Source: Chamaelirium japonicum (Eukaryota > Streptophyta > Magnoliopsida > Liliales > Melanthiaceae). From it: a DNA stretch of 64,000 bases. The notes under the pieces are model-generated. The model had not been told where the DNA came from. It did not search any database and saw only the letters and a list, made by a program, of their open reading frames with translations. The DNA lies in NCBI GenBank assembly GCA_947650365.1, contig OX393555.1:79489995-79553994 (forward strand), given 5' to 3'. Of the stretch, positions 27,528-41,148 are shown piece after piece. The translations under genes were made by a program, and so were the position numbers. The number at the start of each line of letters is the position of its first letter. The stretch's first letter is position 1.

Positions 27528-30068
27528 TAATTCATTCATACGATCCATTCTAATTCATTCGTACGATCTATTCTAATTCATTCGCACAATCTATTCTAAT
27601 TCACTCGTACGATCTATTCTAATTCATTCGCACGATCCATTCTAATTCATTTGCATGATCCATTCTAATTCATTCATACAATCCATTCTAATTCTTTCGC
27701 AAGAATGTATCCATTCTAATTCATTCGTACGATCCACCCTAATTCCTTCGTATGATCCATTCTAATTCATTCGCACGATCCATTCTAATTCATTCATACG
27801 ATCAATTCTAATTCATTCATACAATCCATTCTAATTCTTTCACACGAATGTATCCATTCTAATTCATTCGTACGATCAACCCTAATTCCTACGTATGAAC
27901 CATTCTAATTCATTTCCATGAATGTATGCATTCTAATTCATTCGTACGATCCATTCTAATTCATTCGTACTATCCACCCTAATTCCTTCGCATGATCCAT
28001 TCTAATTCATTCGCACGAATGTATCCATTCTAATTCATTCGTATGATCCATTCGAATTCATTCAAACGATCCATTCTAATTCATTCATACGATCCACTCT
28101 AATTCATTCACACGAATGTATCCATTCTAATTCATTCGTACGATCCATTCTAATTAATTCGCACGATCAAATCTAATTCATTTGCATGATCCATTCAAAT
28201 TTATTCGTACGATCTATTTTATTTCATTCGTACGATCCATTCTTACTCATTCGTACGATCCATTCAAATTCATTCGCATGAATGTATCCTCATTCGCACG
28301 ATCCATTCTAATTCATTTGCACGATCCATTCTAATTCATTCATATAATCCATTCTAATTTTTTCGCACCAATGTATCCATTCTAAATCATTCGTACGAAC
28401 CACCCTAATTCCTTCGTATGATCGATTCTAATTCATTCGCACGAATGTATCCATTCTAATTCATTCGTACGATCCCTTCGAATTCATTCATATGATCCAT
28501 TCTAATTCATTCATACGATCCATTCTAATTTATTCGCACGAATGTATCCATTCTAATTCATTTGTACGATCCATTCTAATTCATTCGCACAATCTATTCT
28601 AATTCATTCGTACCATCCATTCTAATTCATTCGCACGATCCATTCTAATTCATTTGCACGATCCATTCTAATTCATTCATACAATCCATTCTAATTATTT
28701 TGCACGAATGTATCCATTCAAATTCCTTCGTACGAACCACTCTAATTCCTACATATGATCCATTCTAATTCCTTCGTACGATCCATTCTATTTCATTCGT
28801 ATGATCCATTCTAATTCCTTCGTATGATCCATTCTAATTCATACGTACGATCCATTTTAATTCATTCATACGATCCATTCTAATTCATTCGCACGAATGT
28901 ATCCATTCTAATTCATTCGTACGATCCATTCTAATTCTTTCGCACGATCCATTCTAATTCATTCGTACGATCCATTCTTATTCATTCATAGGATCCATTC
29001 TAATTCATTCGTGCGATCCATTCTAATTCATTCTAATCCATTCTAATTTATTCGTACGATCCATTCTAATTTTATACGTACGATCCATTCTAATTCATTC
29101 TAATTCATTCATACGATCCATTCTAATTCATTCGCACGAATGTATCCATTCTAATTCATTCGTACGATCCATTCTAATTCATTCGCACGAATGTATCCAT
29201 TCTAATTCATTCGTACGATCCATTCTAATTCATTCGTACGTACGATCCATTCTAATTCATTCGTACGTACGATCCATTCTAATTCATTCGCACGATCCAT
29301 TCTAATTCATTAATACGATCCATTCTAATTCATTCATACAATCCATTCTAATTCTTTCGCACGAATGTATCCATTCTAATTCATTCATACAATCCATTCT
29401 AATTCTTTCGCACGATCCATTCTAATTCATTCGTACGATCCATTCTAATTCATTCGCACCATCCATTCTAATTCATTCATACGATCCATTCTAATTCATT
29501 TATACAATCCATTCTAATTCTTTCGCACGAATGTATGCATTCTAATTCATTCGTACGATCCACCCTAATTCCTTCGTATGATCCATTCTAATTCATTCGC
29601 ACGAATGTATCCATTCTAATTCATTCGTACGATCCATTCGAATTCATTCATACAATCCATTCTAATTCATTCATACGATCCATTCTAATTCATTCGCACG
29701 AATGTATTCATTCGAACAATCTATTCTAATTCATTTGTACGATCCAGTCTAATTCATTAGCCCCATCCATTCTAATTCATTCATACGATCCATTCTATTT
29801 CATTCGTACGATCCATTCTTACTCATTCGTACGATCCATTCTAATCCATTAGCACGAATGTATCTATTCTAATTCATTCATACGATCCATTCTAATTCAT
29901 TAGCCCGATTCATTCTAATTCATTCATACGATCCATTCTATTTCATTCGTACTATCCATTCAAATTCATAAAATCCATTCTAATTTCATTCATACGATCC
30001 ATTCTAATTCATTCTTACTCATTCTAATTCATTCGTAAAATCCATTCATATGATCTAATTCTTTCGTA
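27528..30068 (+). repeat. Plus-type block with a degraded right edge
   Basis: Matches 15539-17730 as far as about 29690. The last 130 bp (29940-30068) are irregular, with shortened units such as ATTCATAAAATCC and GATCTAATTC, before the switch ACAATGAATTAG. Confidence 0.9.
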
Positions 30069-31101
30069 CAATGAATTAGAAAGGATACATTTGTGCGAAT
30101 GAATTAGAATGGATCGTATGAATGAATTAGACTGGATCATACGAATAAAATAGAATGGATCGTACGAATGAATTAGAATGGATCGTACTAATGAATTAGA
30201 ATGGATCGTACGAATGAATTAGAATAGATTGTGCGAATGAATACATTCGTGCGAATGAATTAGAATGGATCGTATGAATGAATTAGAATGGATCGTATGA
30301 ATGAATTAGAATGGATCGAATGAATGAATTCGAATGGATCGTACGAATGAATTAGAATGGATACATTCGTGCGAATGAATTAGAATGGATCATACAAGGG
30401 AATTAGGGTGGATCGTACGAATGAATTAGAATGGATCGTACTAATGAATTAGAATGGATCGTACGAATGAATTAGAATAGATTGTGCGAATGAATTAGAA
30501 TGGATCGTACGAATGAACTAGAATGGATCGTATGAATGAATTAGAATGGATCCTGAGAATGAATTAGAATGGATCGTACGAATGAATTAGAATAGATACA
30601 TTCGTGCGAATGAATTAGAATGGATCGTAAGAATGAGTAAGAATTAGAATGGATTGTATGAATGAATTAGAATGGATCGTATAAATGAATTAGAATGGAT
30701 CGTGCGAATGAATTAGAATGTATTGTGCTAATGAGTAAGAATGGATGGTACGAATGAAATATAATAGATCATCAGAATGAATTAGAATAGATCGTGCTAA
30801 TAAATCAGAATGGATCGTACGAATGAATTAGAATAGATTGTGCGAATGAATTAGAATAGATCGTGCGAATGAATTAGAATGGATACATTCATGCAAATGA
30901 ATTAGAATGGATCGTATGAATGAATTAGAATGGATCGTATGAATGAATTCTACTGGATCGTACGAATGAATTAGAATGGATACATTCGTGCGAATGAATT
31001 AGTATGGATCATACGAAGGAATTAGGGTGGATCGTACGAATGAATTAGAATGGATACATTCGTACGAAAGAATTAGAATGGATCATATGAATTAGAATGG
31101 A
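30069..31101 (-). repeat. Minus-type block
   Basis: Minus-type units holding the complement of the usual order (GAATTAGGGTGG next to GGATACATTCG, near 30410 and 31023). It ends through GGATACATTCGTACGATCC, where a 28-mer spacer joins a plus-type unit. Confidence 0.9.
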
Positions 31102-31858
31102 TACATTCGTACGATCCATTCTAATTCATTCATACGATCCATTCTATTTCATTCGTGCGATCCATTCATACTCATTCGTACGATCCATTGGAATTCATTC
31201 GTACGATCCATTCTAATTCATTCGCACAATCTTTTCCAATTCATTCGTACGATCCATTCTAATTCATTAGCACGATCCATTCTAATTCATTCATACGGTC
31301 CATTCTATTTCATTCGTATGATCCATTCTTACTTATTTATACGATCCATTCTAATTCATTCGCATGAATGTATCCATTCCAATTCATTCGTACGATCCAT
31401 TCTATTTCATTCATACGATCCATTCTAATTCATTCCTACGATCCATTCTAATTCATTCGAACAAAAGTAAGCATTCTAATTCATTCGCACGATCTATTCT
31501 AATTCATTCGTACAATCCATTCCAATTCATTCGTACGACCCATTCTAATTCATTCATACGATCCACCCTAATTCCTTCGTATGATCCATTCTAATTCGTT
31601 CGCACGAATGTATCTATTCTAATTCATTCTAATTCATTCGCACGATCCATTCTAATTCATTCATACGATCCATTCTAATTCATTCACACGATCCATTCTA
31701 ATTCATTCGCACGAATGTATCCATTCTAATTCATTCATACGATCCATTCTAATTCATTCGCACAATCTATTCTAATTCATTCATACGATCCATTCTAATT
31801 CATTCGTACGATCCATTCTAATTCATTCGCATGATCCATTCTAATTCATTCATACGAT
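31102..31858 (+). repeat. Plus-type block
   Basis: C-rich units including CTATTTC and ACCCTAATTCC variants. It ends at CATACGATCGATCGTGC, a spacer-to-spacer join centred on CGATCG. Confidence 0.9.
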
Positions 31859-32370
31859 CGATCGTGCTAATGAATTAGAATGGATCGTATGAATGAATTA
31901 GAATTGATCGTACGAATGAAATAGAATGGATCGTACGAATGAATTAGAATGTCGTATGAATGAATTAGAATGGATCGTGCGAATGAATTAGAATGGATCG
32001 TACGAATGAATTAGAATGGATATATTCGTGCGAACGAATTAGAATGGATCGTACGAAGGAGTAAGAATGGATCGTACGAATGAAATAAAATGGATCGTAC
32101 AAATGAATTAGAATGGATCGTGCGAATGAATTAGATTGGATCGTGCGAATGAATTAGAATGGATCGTACGAATGAATTAGAATGGATACATTCGTGCGAA
32201 TGAATTAGAATGGATACATTCGTGCGAATGAATTAGAATGGATCGTGCAAATGAATTAGAAAGGATCGTACGAATGAATTAGAATAGATCATATGAATGA
32301 GTTAGAATGGATCATACGAATGAATTAGAATCGATACATTCGTATGAAAGAATTAGAATGGATCGTGCTA
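31859..32370 (-). repeat. Minus-type block
   Basis: Minus-type units closing with GATCGTGCTAATTCATTC, the junction word also found at 15535 and 27524, so this edge probably shares their origin. Confidence 0.9.
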
Positions 32371-32491
32371 ATTCATTCATACGATCCATTCTAATTCATT
32401 CGTACGATCCATTCTAATTCATTCACACAATCTATTCTAATTCATTCGTACGATCCATTCTAATTCATTCGCACGATCCATTCTAATTCAT
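32371..32491 (+). repeat. Short plus-type block (about 120 bp)
   Basis: Five plus-type units between minus-type blocks, ending abruptly in CTAATTCATGGATCG with no spacer. Confidence 0.88.
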
Positions 32492-35150
32492 GGATCGTAT
32501 GAATGAATTAGAATGGATACATTCGTGCGAATGAATTAGAATGGATACATTCGTGCGAATGAATTAGAATGGATTGTACGAATGAATTAGAATGGATGCA
32601 TTCGTGCGAAAGAATTAGAATGGATCGTACGAATGAATTAGAATGGATCATACGAAGAAATTAGGGTGGATCGTACGAATGAATTAGAATGGATCGTACG
32701 AAGGAATTAGAATGGATCGTACGAAGGAATTAGAATGGATACATTCGTGCAAAAGAATTAGAATGGATCATACGAAGGAATTAGGGTGGATCGTACGAAT
32801 GAATTAGAATTGATACATTCGTGCGAAAGAATTAGAATAGATTGTTTGAATGCATTAGAATGGATCGTATGAATGAATTAAAATGGATCGTGCGAATGAA
32901 TTAGAATGGATCGTATAAATGAATTAGAATAGATTGTATGAATGTATTCGAATGGATCGTACGAATGAATTAGAATGGATACATTTGTGCGAATGAATTA
33001 GAATGGATCATACGAAGGAATTTGGGTGGATCGTACGAATGAATTAGAATAGATACATTCATGCGAAAGAATTAGAATGAATTAGGATGGATCGTACGAA
33101 GGAAATAGATTGGATACATTCGTGCGAATGAATTAGAATGGATCGTATGAATGAATTAGAATGGATCGTACGAATGAATTAGAATGGATCGTACGAAAGA
33201 ATTAGAATGGATCGTGCTAATGAATTAGAATGGATCATACGAATGAATTAGAATAGATTGTGCGAATAAATTAGAATGGATCATACGATTGAATTAGATT
33301 GGATCGAATGAATGAATTAGAATGGATCGTGCGAATGACGTAGAATGGATCGTACGAATGAATTAGAATGGATACATTAGTGCAAATGAATTAGAATGGA
33401 TCGTACGAATGAGTTAGAATGGATCGTACGAGTGAAATAGAATGGATCGTACGAATGAATTAGAATGGATCGTGCGAAGGAATTAGAATGGATCATACGA
33501 ATGAAATAGAATGGATCGTATGAAGGAATTAGAATGGATCGTACGAAGGAATTAGAATGGATCATACGAAGGAATTAGAATGGATCGTACGAATGAATTA
33601 GAATGGATCGTACGAATGAGTAAGAATGGATCGTACGAATGAAATAGAATAGATCGTACAAATAAATTAGAATGGATCATACGAATGAGTAAGAATGGAT
33701 CGTACGAATGAAATAGAATAGATCGTACGAATGAATTAGAATGGATCATGCTAATGAATTAGAATGGATCATACGAATGAATTAGATTAGATTGTGCGAA
33801 TGATGAATTAGAATGGATCGTGCGAATGAATTAGATTGGTTCGTGCGAATGAATTAGAATGGATCGTACGAATGAATTAGAATGAATACATTCATGAGAA
33901 TGAATTAGAATGGATCGTACGAATGAATTAGAAAGAATACATTCGTGAGAATGAATTAGAATGGATCGTATGAATGAATTAGAATGGATCGTATGAATGA
34001 ATTCGAATAGATCGTACGAAGGAATTAGAATGGATCGTATGAATGAATTAGAACGGATCGTGCGAATGAGTTAGAACGGATCGTACGAATGAATAAGAAT
34101 GGATACATTCGTGCAAATGAATTAGAATGGATCGTACGAATGAGTAAGAATGGATCGTACGAATGAAATAGAATGGATCGTACGAATGAATTTGAATGGA
34201 TCGTGCGAAAGAATTAGATTGGATCATGAAAATGAATTAGAATGGATCATACAATTGAATTAGAATGGATACATTCGTGCGAATAAATTAGAATGGATCG
34301 TACGAATGAATTAAAATGGATACATTCGTGCAAATGAATTAGAATGGATCATGCAAATAAATTAGAATGGATCGTACGAATGAATTAGAATGGATTGTAT
34401 AAATAAATTAGAATGGATCGTACGAATGAGTAAGAATGGACCGTACAAATGAAATAGAATGGATCGTACGAATAAATTAGATCATACAATCCATGGGAAT
34501 GAATAAGAATCGATCGTACGAATGAATTCCTTAGCACGAATGAATTAGAATGGATCATACGAATGGATTGTACGAAGTAATTAGAATGAATTAGAATGGA
34601 TCGTACGAATGAATTAGAATGGATCGTATGAATAAATTAGATTGGATCGTGCGAATAAATTAGAATGGTTCGTACGAATGAATTAGAATGGATACATTCG
34701 TGCGAATGAATTAGAATGGATCGTATGAATGAATTAGAATGGATCGTATGAATAAATTCGAATGGATCATACGTATGAATTATAATGGATCGTACGAATG
34801 AATTAGAATGGGTCGTATGAATGAATTAGAATGGATCATACGAAGGAATTAGAATGGATCGTACGAAGGATTTAGAATGGATCGTACGAAGGAATTAGAA
34901 TGGATCGTACGAATGAATTAGAATGGATACATTCGTGCAAAAGAATTAGAATGGATTGTATGAATGAATTAGAATGGATCGTACAAATGAATTCGAATAG
35001 ATCGTGCGAATGAATTAGAATGGATCGTACGAATGAATTAGAATAGATTGTGCGAATGAATTAGAATGGATCGAACGAATGAATTAGAATGGATACATTC
35101 GTGCGAATGAATTAGAATGGATCGTATGAATGAATTAGAATGGATCGTAC
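32492..35150 (-). repeat. Minus-type block with a scar at 34.5 kb
   Basis: About 2.7 kb of minus-type units. GAGTAAG markers at 34142 and 34428 are 286 bp apart, that is 258 plus one 28-mer. At 34480-34570 the order is disturbed (ACAATCCATGGGAATG, then GAATTCCTTAGCACGAATG), as expected from small leftover plus-type pieces. Confidence 0.9.
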
Positions 35151-35164
35151 GTACGATCCATTCT
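35137..35164. repeat. 28-bp palindrome at minus-to-plus switch
   Basis: Perfect palindrome centred on CGTACGTACG. Both spacers are kept, so GTAC is doubled, unlike the single CGTACG at 18766. Confidence 0.9.
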
Positions 35165-35787
35165 TACTCATTCATACGATCCATTCTAATTCATTCGCAC
35201 GATCCATTCTAATTCATTCATACGATCCATTCTAATTCATTCATACATTCAATTCTAATTCTTTCGCACGAATTTATCCATTCCAATTCATTCGTACGAT
35301 CCACCCTAATTCCTTCGTATGATCCATTCTAATTCTTTCGCACGAATGTATTCTAATTCATTCGTACGATCCATTCTAATTCATTTGTATGATCCATTCT
35401 AATTCATTCATATGATCCAATCTAATTCATTCATACGATCCATTCTAATTTATTCGCACGAATATATCCATTCTAATTCATTCATACGATCCATTCTAAT
35501 TCATTTGCACGATCCAATCTAATTCATTCATACGATCCATTCTAATTCATTCGTACGATCCATTCTAATTCGTTCGCACGAATATATCCATTCTAATTCA
35601 CTTGCACGATCTATTCTAATTCATTCGCATGATCCATTCTAATTCATTCATACGATCTATTCTTACTCATTCGTACGATCCATTCTAATTCATTCGCACG
35701 AATGTATCCATTCAAATTCATTCATACGATCCATTCTAATTCATTTGTACGATCCATTCTAATTCATTTATACAATCCATTCTAATT
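35151..35787 (+). repeat. Plus-type block
   Basis: C-rich units with the ACCCTAATTCC marker near 35303. It ends in the perfect 22-bp palindrome at 35775-35796, centred on CTAATTAG. Confidence 0.9.
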
Positions 35788-35796
35788 AGAATGGAT
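35775..35796. repeat. 22-bp palindrome at plus-to-minus switch
   Basis: ATCCATTCTAA meets its exact complement. Same class as the palindromes at 15043, 47742, 48119, 56170 and 56549. Confidence 0.9.
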
Positions 35797-38700
35797 CGTA
35801 CGAATGAATTAGAATGGATCGTACGAATGAATTAGAATGGATCGTGCGAATTAATAAGAATGGATCGTACGAATGAATTAGAATGGATACATTTGTGCGA
35901 ATGAATTAGAATGGATCGTACGAATGAGTAAGAATGGATCGTACGAATGAAATAGAATGGATCGTACGAATGAATTAGAATGGATCGTGCGAATGAATTA
36001 GATTGGATCGTGCGAATGAATTAGAATGGATCGTACAAATGAATTAGAATGGATACATTCGTGCGAATGAATTAGAATGGATCGTACGAATGAATTAGAA
36101 TGGATACATTCATTCAAATGAATTAGAATGAATCGTGCGAATGAATTAGAATGGATCGTACGAATGAATTAGAATGGATCATATGAATAAATTAGAATGG
36201 ATCGTATGAATGAGTAAGAATGGATCGTACGAATGAGTAAGAATGGATCGTACGAATGAAATAGAATGGATCGAACGAATGAATTAGAATGGATCGTGCG
36301 AATCAATTAGATTGGATCATGCGAATGAATTAGTTTGAATGGGCCGTACGAATGAATAAGAATAGATCGTGCGAATGAATAAGAATGAATTAGAATGGAT
36401 TATATGGAATGAATTCGAATGGATCGTACGAATGAATTAGAATGGATACATTCGTGCGAATGAATTAGAATGGATCCTACGAAGGAATTAGGGTGGATCG
36501 TATGAATGAATTAGAATGGATACATTCGTGCGAAATAATTAGAATGAATTAGAATGGATCGTACGAAGGAATTAGAATGGATACATTCGTGTGAATGAAT
36601 TAGAGTGGATCGTATGAATGAATTAGAATGGATCGTACGAATGAATTAGAATGGATCGTACGAAAGAATTTGAATGGATCGTGCTAATTAATTAGAATGG
36701 ATCAAACGAATGAATTAGAATAGATTGTGCGAATGAATTAGAATGGATCGTACAATTGAATTAGATTGGATCGTATGAATGAATTAGAATGGATCATGCG
36801 AATGGATTAGAATGGATCGTACAAATGAATTAGAATAGATATATCCGTGCGAATGAATTAGAATGGATCGTACGAATGAGTAAGAATGGATCGTACGAAT
36901 GAAATAGAATTGATCGTACGAATGAATTAAAATGGATCGTGCTAATGAATTAGAATGGATCGTACGAATGAATTAGAAAAGATTGTGCGAATGAATTAGA
37001 ACGGATCGTATGAATGAATTAGAATGGATACATTCGTGTGAATGAGTCAGAATGGATAGTATGAATGAATTAGATTGGATTGTATGAATGAATTAGAATG
37101 GATCGTACGTATGAATTAGAATGGATACATTCATGGGAATGAATTAGAATGGCTTATTCAAAAGAATTAGAATGGATCATATAAATGAAATAGAATGGAT
37201 CGTATGAAGGAATTAGAATGGATCGTGCGAAGGAATTGGAATGGATGGTACGAAGGAATTAGAATGGATCGTACGAATGAATTAGAATGGATCGTACAAA
37301 TGAGTAAGAATGGATCATACGAATGAAATAGAATGGATCGTACGAATGAATTAGAATGGATTGTGCTAATGAATTAGAATGGATCGTACGAATGAATTAG
37401 AATAGATCGTATGAATGAATTAGAATGGATCGTGCGAATGAATTAGATTGGATCGTGCAAATGAATTAGAATGGGTCGTACAAATGAATTAGAATGGATA
37501 CATTCGTCCGAATGAATTAGAATGGATCGTATGAATGAATTAGAATGGATCGTATGAATGAATTCGAATGAATCGTACGAAGGAATTAGAATGGATCGTA
37601 TGAATGAATTAGAATGGATCGTGCGAATAAATTAGAATGGATCGTACGAATGAATTAGAATGGATACATTCGTGCGAATGAATTAGAATGGATGGTACGA
37701 ATGTGTAAGAATGGATCGTACGAATGAAATAGAATGGATCGTACGAATGAATTAGAATGGATCGTGCGAATGAATTAGATTGGATCGTGCGAAAGAATTA
37801 GAATGGATCGTACGAATGAATTAAAATGGATACATTCATGCGAGTGAATTAAAATGGATCGTACAAATGAATTAGAATGGATACATTCGTGCAAATGACT
37901 TAGAATGGATCGTTCGAATGAATTAGAATGGATCGTGCGAATGAATTAGAATTGATCGTATGAATGAATTAGATTGGATCGTATGAATTAATTAGAATGG
38001 ATCGTGATAATGAATTAGAATGGATCGTACGAATGAATTAGAATAGATTGTACGAATGAATTAGAATGGATCGTACGAATGAATTAGAGTGGAACATGCG
38101 AATGAATTAGAATGGATCGTACGAATGAATTAAAATGGATACATTCGTGCGAATGAATTAGAATGGATCGTACGAATGAATTAGAATTGATACATTCGTG
38201 CGAAAGAATTAGAATGGATTGTGCGAATGAATTAGAGTGGATCGTGCGATGAATTAGAATGGATCGTACGAATGAATTAGAATGGATCATATGAATGAAT
38301 TCGAATGGATCGTATGAATGAATTAGAATGGATCGTATGAATGAATTCGAATGGATCTTACGAATGAATTAGAATGGATCATGCTAATGAATTAGAATGG
38401 ATCATATGAATGAATTAGAATGGATCGTATGAATGAATTAGAATAGATCGTATGAATGAATCAGAATGGATCGTGCTAATGAATTAGAATGAATCATACG
38501 AATGAATTAGAATAGATTGTGCGAATGAATTAGAATGGATCGTTTGAATGAATTAGAATGGATACATTCGTGCGAATGAATTAGAATGGATCGTATGAAT
38601 GAATTAGATTGCATCGTTTGAATGAATTAGAATGGATCGTACGTATGAATTAGAATGGATACATTCGTGCAAAAGAATTAGAATGGATTGTATGAATGAA

Positions 38701-39657
38701 TTAGAATGGATCGTGCAAATGAATTAGAATGGATAAATTCGTGCGAATGAATTAGAATGGATCGTGTGAATGAATTAGAATGGATTTGAATGGATCTTGA
38801 AAATGAATTAGAATGGATCGTACGAATGATTTAGAATGGATACATTCGTGCGAATGAATTAGAATGGATCGTACGAATGAGTAAGAATGCATCGTACGAA
38901 TGAAATAGAATGGATCGTACGAATGAATTAGAATGGATCGTGCTAATGAATTATAATGGATCGTACGAATGAATTAGAATAGATTGTGCGAATGAATTAG
39001 AATGGATCGTACGAATGAATTAGAATGGATACATTCGTACGAATGAATTAGAATGGATCGTTTGAATGAATTAGACTAGATTGTATGAATGAATTAGAAT
39101 GGATTGTACGTATGAATTAGAATGGATACATTTATCGGAATGAATTAGAATGGATCGTACGAAGGAATTAGAATGGACCATACGAATGAAATAGAATGGA
39201 TCGTATGAAGGAATTAGAATGGATCGTACGAAAGAAATAGAATGGATCGTACGAATGAATTAGAATGGATCGTGCTAATGAATTAGAATGGATCATACGA
39301 ATGAATTAGAATGGATCATATAAATGAATTAGAATGGATCATATGAATGAATTAGAATGGATACATTCGTGCGAATGAATTAGAATGGATCGTATGAATG
39401 AATTAGATTGGATCATATGAATGTATTAGAATGGATCGTACGTATGAATTAGAATGGATACCTTCATGGGAATGAATTAGAATGGATCGTACGAAAGAAT
39501 TAGAATGGATCATACGAATGAAATAGAATGGATCGTAGGAAGGAATTAGAATGGATCGTATGTTATGAATGAATTAAAATGGATCGTACGTATGAATTAG
39601 AATGGATACATTCATGGGAATGAATTAGAATGGATCGTACGTAGGAATTAGAATGGA
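35788..39657 (-). repeat. Longest minus-type block (about 3.9 kb)
   Basis: GAATTAGAATGG units throughout, with the complements of all the main variants (GAAATAG, GAGTAAG, TTAGGG, GGATACATTCG). Small irregularities occur near 36330-36420 and 38780. It ends at the GGATCC palindrome 39645-39670. Confidence 0.92.
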
Positions 39658-39670
39658 TCCATTCTAATTC
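39645..39670. repeat. 26-bp palindrome centred on GGATCC
   Basis: GAATTAGAATGGA and its complement meet exactly at the minus-to-plus switch. An equivalent lies at 41123-41148, 1478 bp on. Confidence 0.92.
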
Positions 39671-40524
39671 ATTCTAATTCATTCGTACGATCCATTCTAA
39701 TTCATTCATACAATCCATTCTAATTCTTTCGCACGAATGTAACGATTCTAATTCATTCGTACGATCCACCCTAATTCCTTCGTATGATCCATTCTAATTC
39801 ACTCGCACGAATGTATCCATTCTAATACATTCGTACGATCTATTCGAATTCATTCATACGATCCATTCTAATTCATTCATAAGATCCATTCTAATTCATT
39901 CGCACGAATGTATCCATTCTAATTCATTCGTACGATCCATTCTAATTCATTCGCACAATCTATTCTAATTCATTCATACGATCCATTCTAATTCATTCGC
40001 ACGTTCCATTCTAATTCATTTGTACGATCCATTCTAATTCATTCATACAATCCATTCTAATTCTTTTGCACGATTGTATCTATTCTAATTCCTTCATACG
40101 ATCAATTCTAATTCTTTCGTACAATCCATTCTAATTCATTCGTACGATCCAATCTAATTCATTCATATGATTCATTCATATGATTCATTCTTTTTCTTTT
40201 GCACGAATGTATCCATTCTAATTCATTCGTACGATCCATTCTAATTCCTTCGTACGATCCATTCTAATTCCTTCGTAAGATCCATTTTAATTCCTTCGTA
40301 CGATCCATTCAAATTCATTCCCATGAATGTATCTAATCTAATTCATACGTACGATCCATTCTAATTCATTCATACGATCCAATCTAATTCATTCATACGA
40401 TCCACTCTAATTAATTCGCACGAATGTATTCAATCTAATTCATTCTAATTCCTTCGTACGATCCATTTTAATTCCTTCGTACGATCCATTCGAATTCATT
40501 CATACGATCCATTCTAATTCATTC
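39658..40524 (+). repeat. Plus-type block
   Basis: C-rich units starting with a doubled CTAATTCATT and ending at ATTCAATGGATCATATG. It contains shortened units near 40165-40200 (ATTCATATGATTCATTC). Confidence 0.9.
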
Positions 40525-41135
40525 AATGGATCATATGAATGAATTAGATTGGATCGTATGAATGAACTAGAATGGATCGTACGTATGTATTAGAATGGAT
40601 ACATTCATGGGAATGAATTAGAATAGATCGTACGAAGGAATTAGAATGGATCATACGAATGAAATAGAATGGATCATACGAAGGAATTAGAATGGATCGT
40701 ATGAAGGAATTAGAATGGATCGTACGAATGAATTAGAATGGATACATTCGTGCAAAAGAATTAGAATGGATTGTACGAATGAATTAGAATGGATCGTATG
40801 AATGAATTAGAATGGATCGTATAAATGAATTAGAATGGATACATTCGTGCGAATGAATTAGAATAGATCGTATGAATGAATTAGATTGGATCGTATGAAT
40901 GAATTAGAATGGATCGTACGTATGAATTAGAATGGATACATTCATGGGAATGAATTTGAATGGATCGTACGAAGGAATTATAATGGATCATACGAATTAA
41001 ATAGAATGGATCGTACGAAGGAATTAGAATGGATCGTAGGTTATGAATGAATTAGAATGGATCGTACGTATGAATTAGAATGGACATATTCATGGGAATG
41101 AATTAGAATGGATCGTACGAAGGAATTAGAATGGA
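40525..41135 (-). repeat. Minus-type block
   Basis: Matches about 39050-39657, including GTTATGAATGAATTAG near 41040 and the closing GGATCC palindrome. Confidence 0.9.
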
Positions 41136-41148
41136 TCCATTCTAATTC
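41123..41148. repeat. 26-bp palindrome centred on GGATCC
   Basis: Exact equivalent of 39645-39670 in the second 1.48-kb copy, at the minus-to-plus switch. Confidence 0.92.

Larger units (their letters stand above)
22560..29690. repeat. Segment of about 12-kb duplication, copy 2
   Basis: Counterpart of 10600-17730, including the whole series of strand switches at 26841-27527 (compare 14898-15538). Divergence begins near 29690, where this copy runs into an ATGTATTCATTCG unit while copy 1 turns to minus-type. Confidence 0.75.
39050..40524. repeat. 1.48-kb duplication, copy 1
   Basis: A minus part and a plus part. The private word GTTATGAATGAATTA is at 39562 and 41040 and the GGATCC junctions are at 39658 and 41136, both 1478 bp apart. 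The CCATGAATGT units at 40321 and 41786 are 1465 bp apart. Confidence 0.75.

Noticed and set aside
430-35150. Strand switches as simple fold-back sequencing or assembly artefacts
   Set aside because: A fold-back artefact would give mirror-image variant order on both sides of a switch. At 426, 3157 and 18766 the order differs within one or two units of the join, and the same joins recur in separate duplicated copies. Collapsed or expanded copy number in the assembly remains possible.
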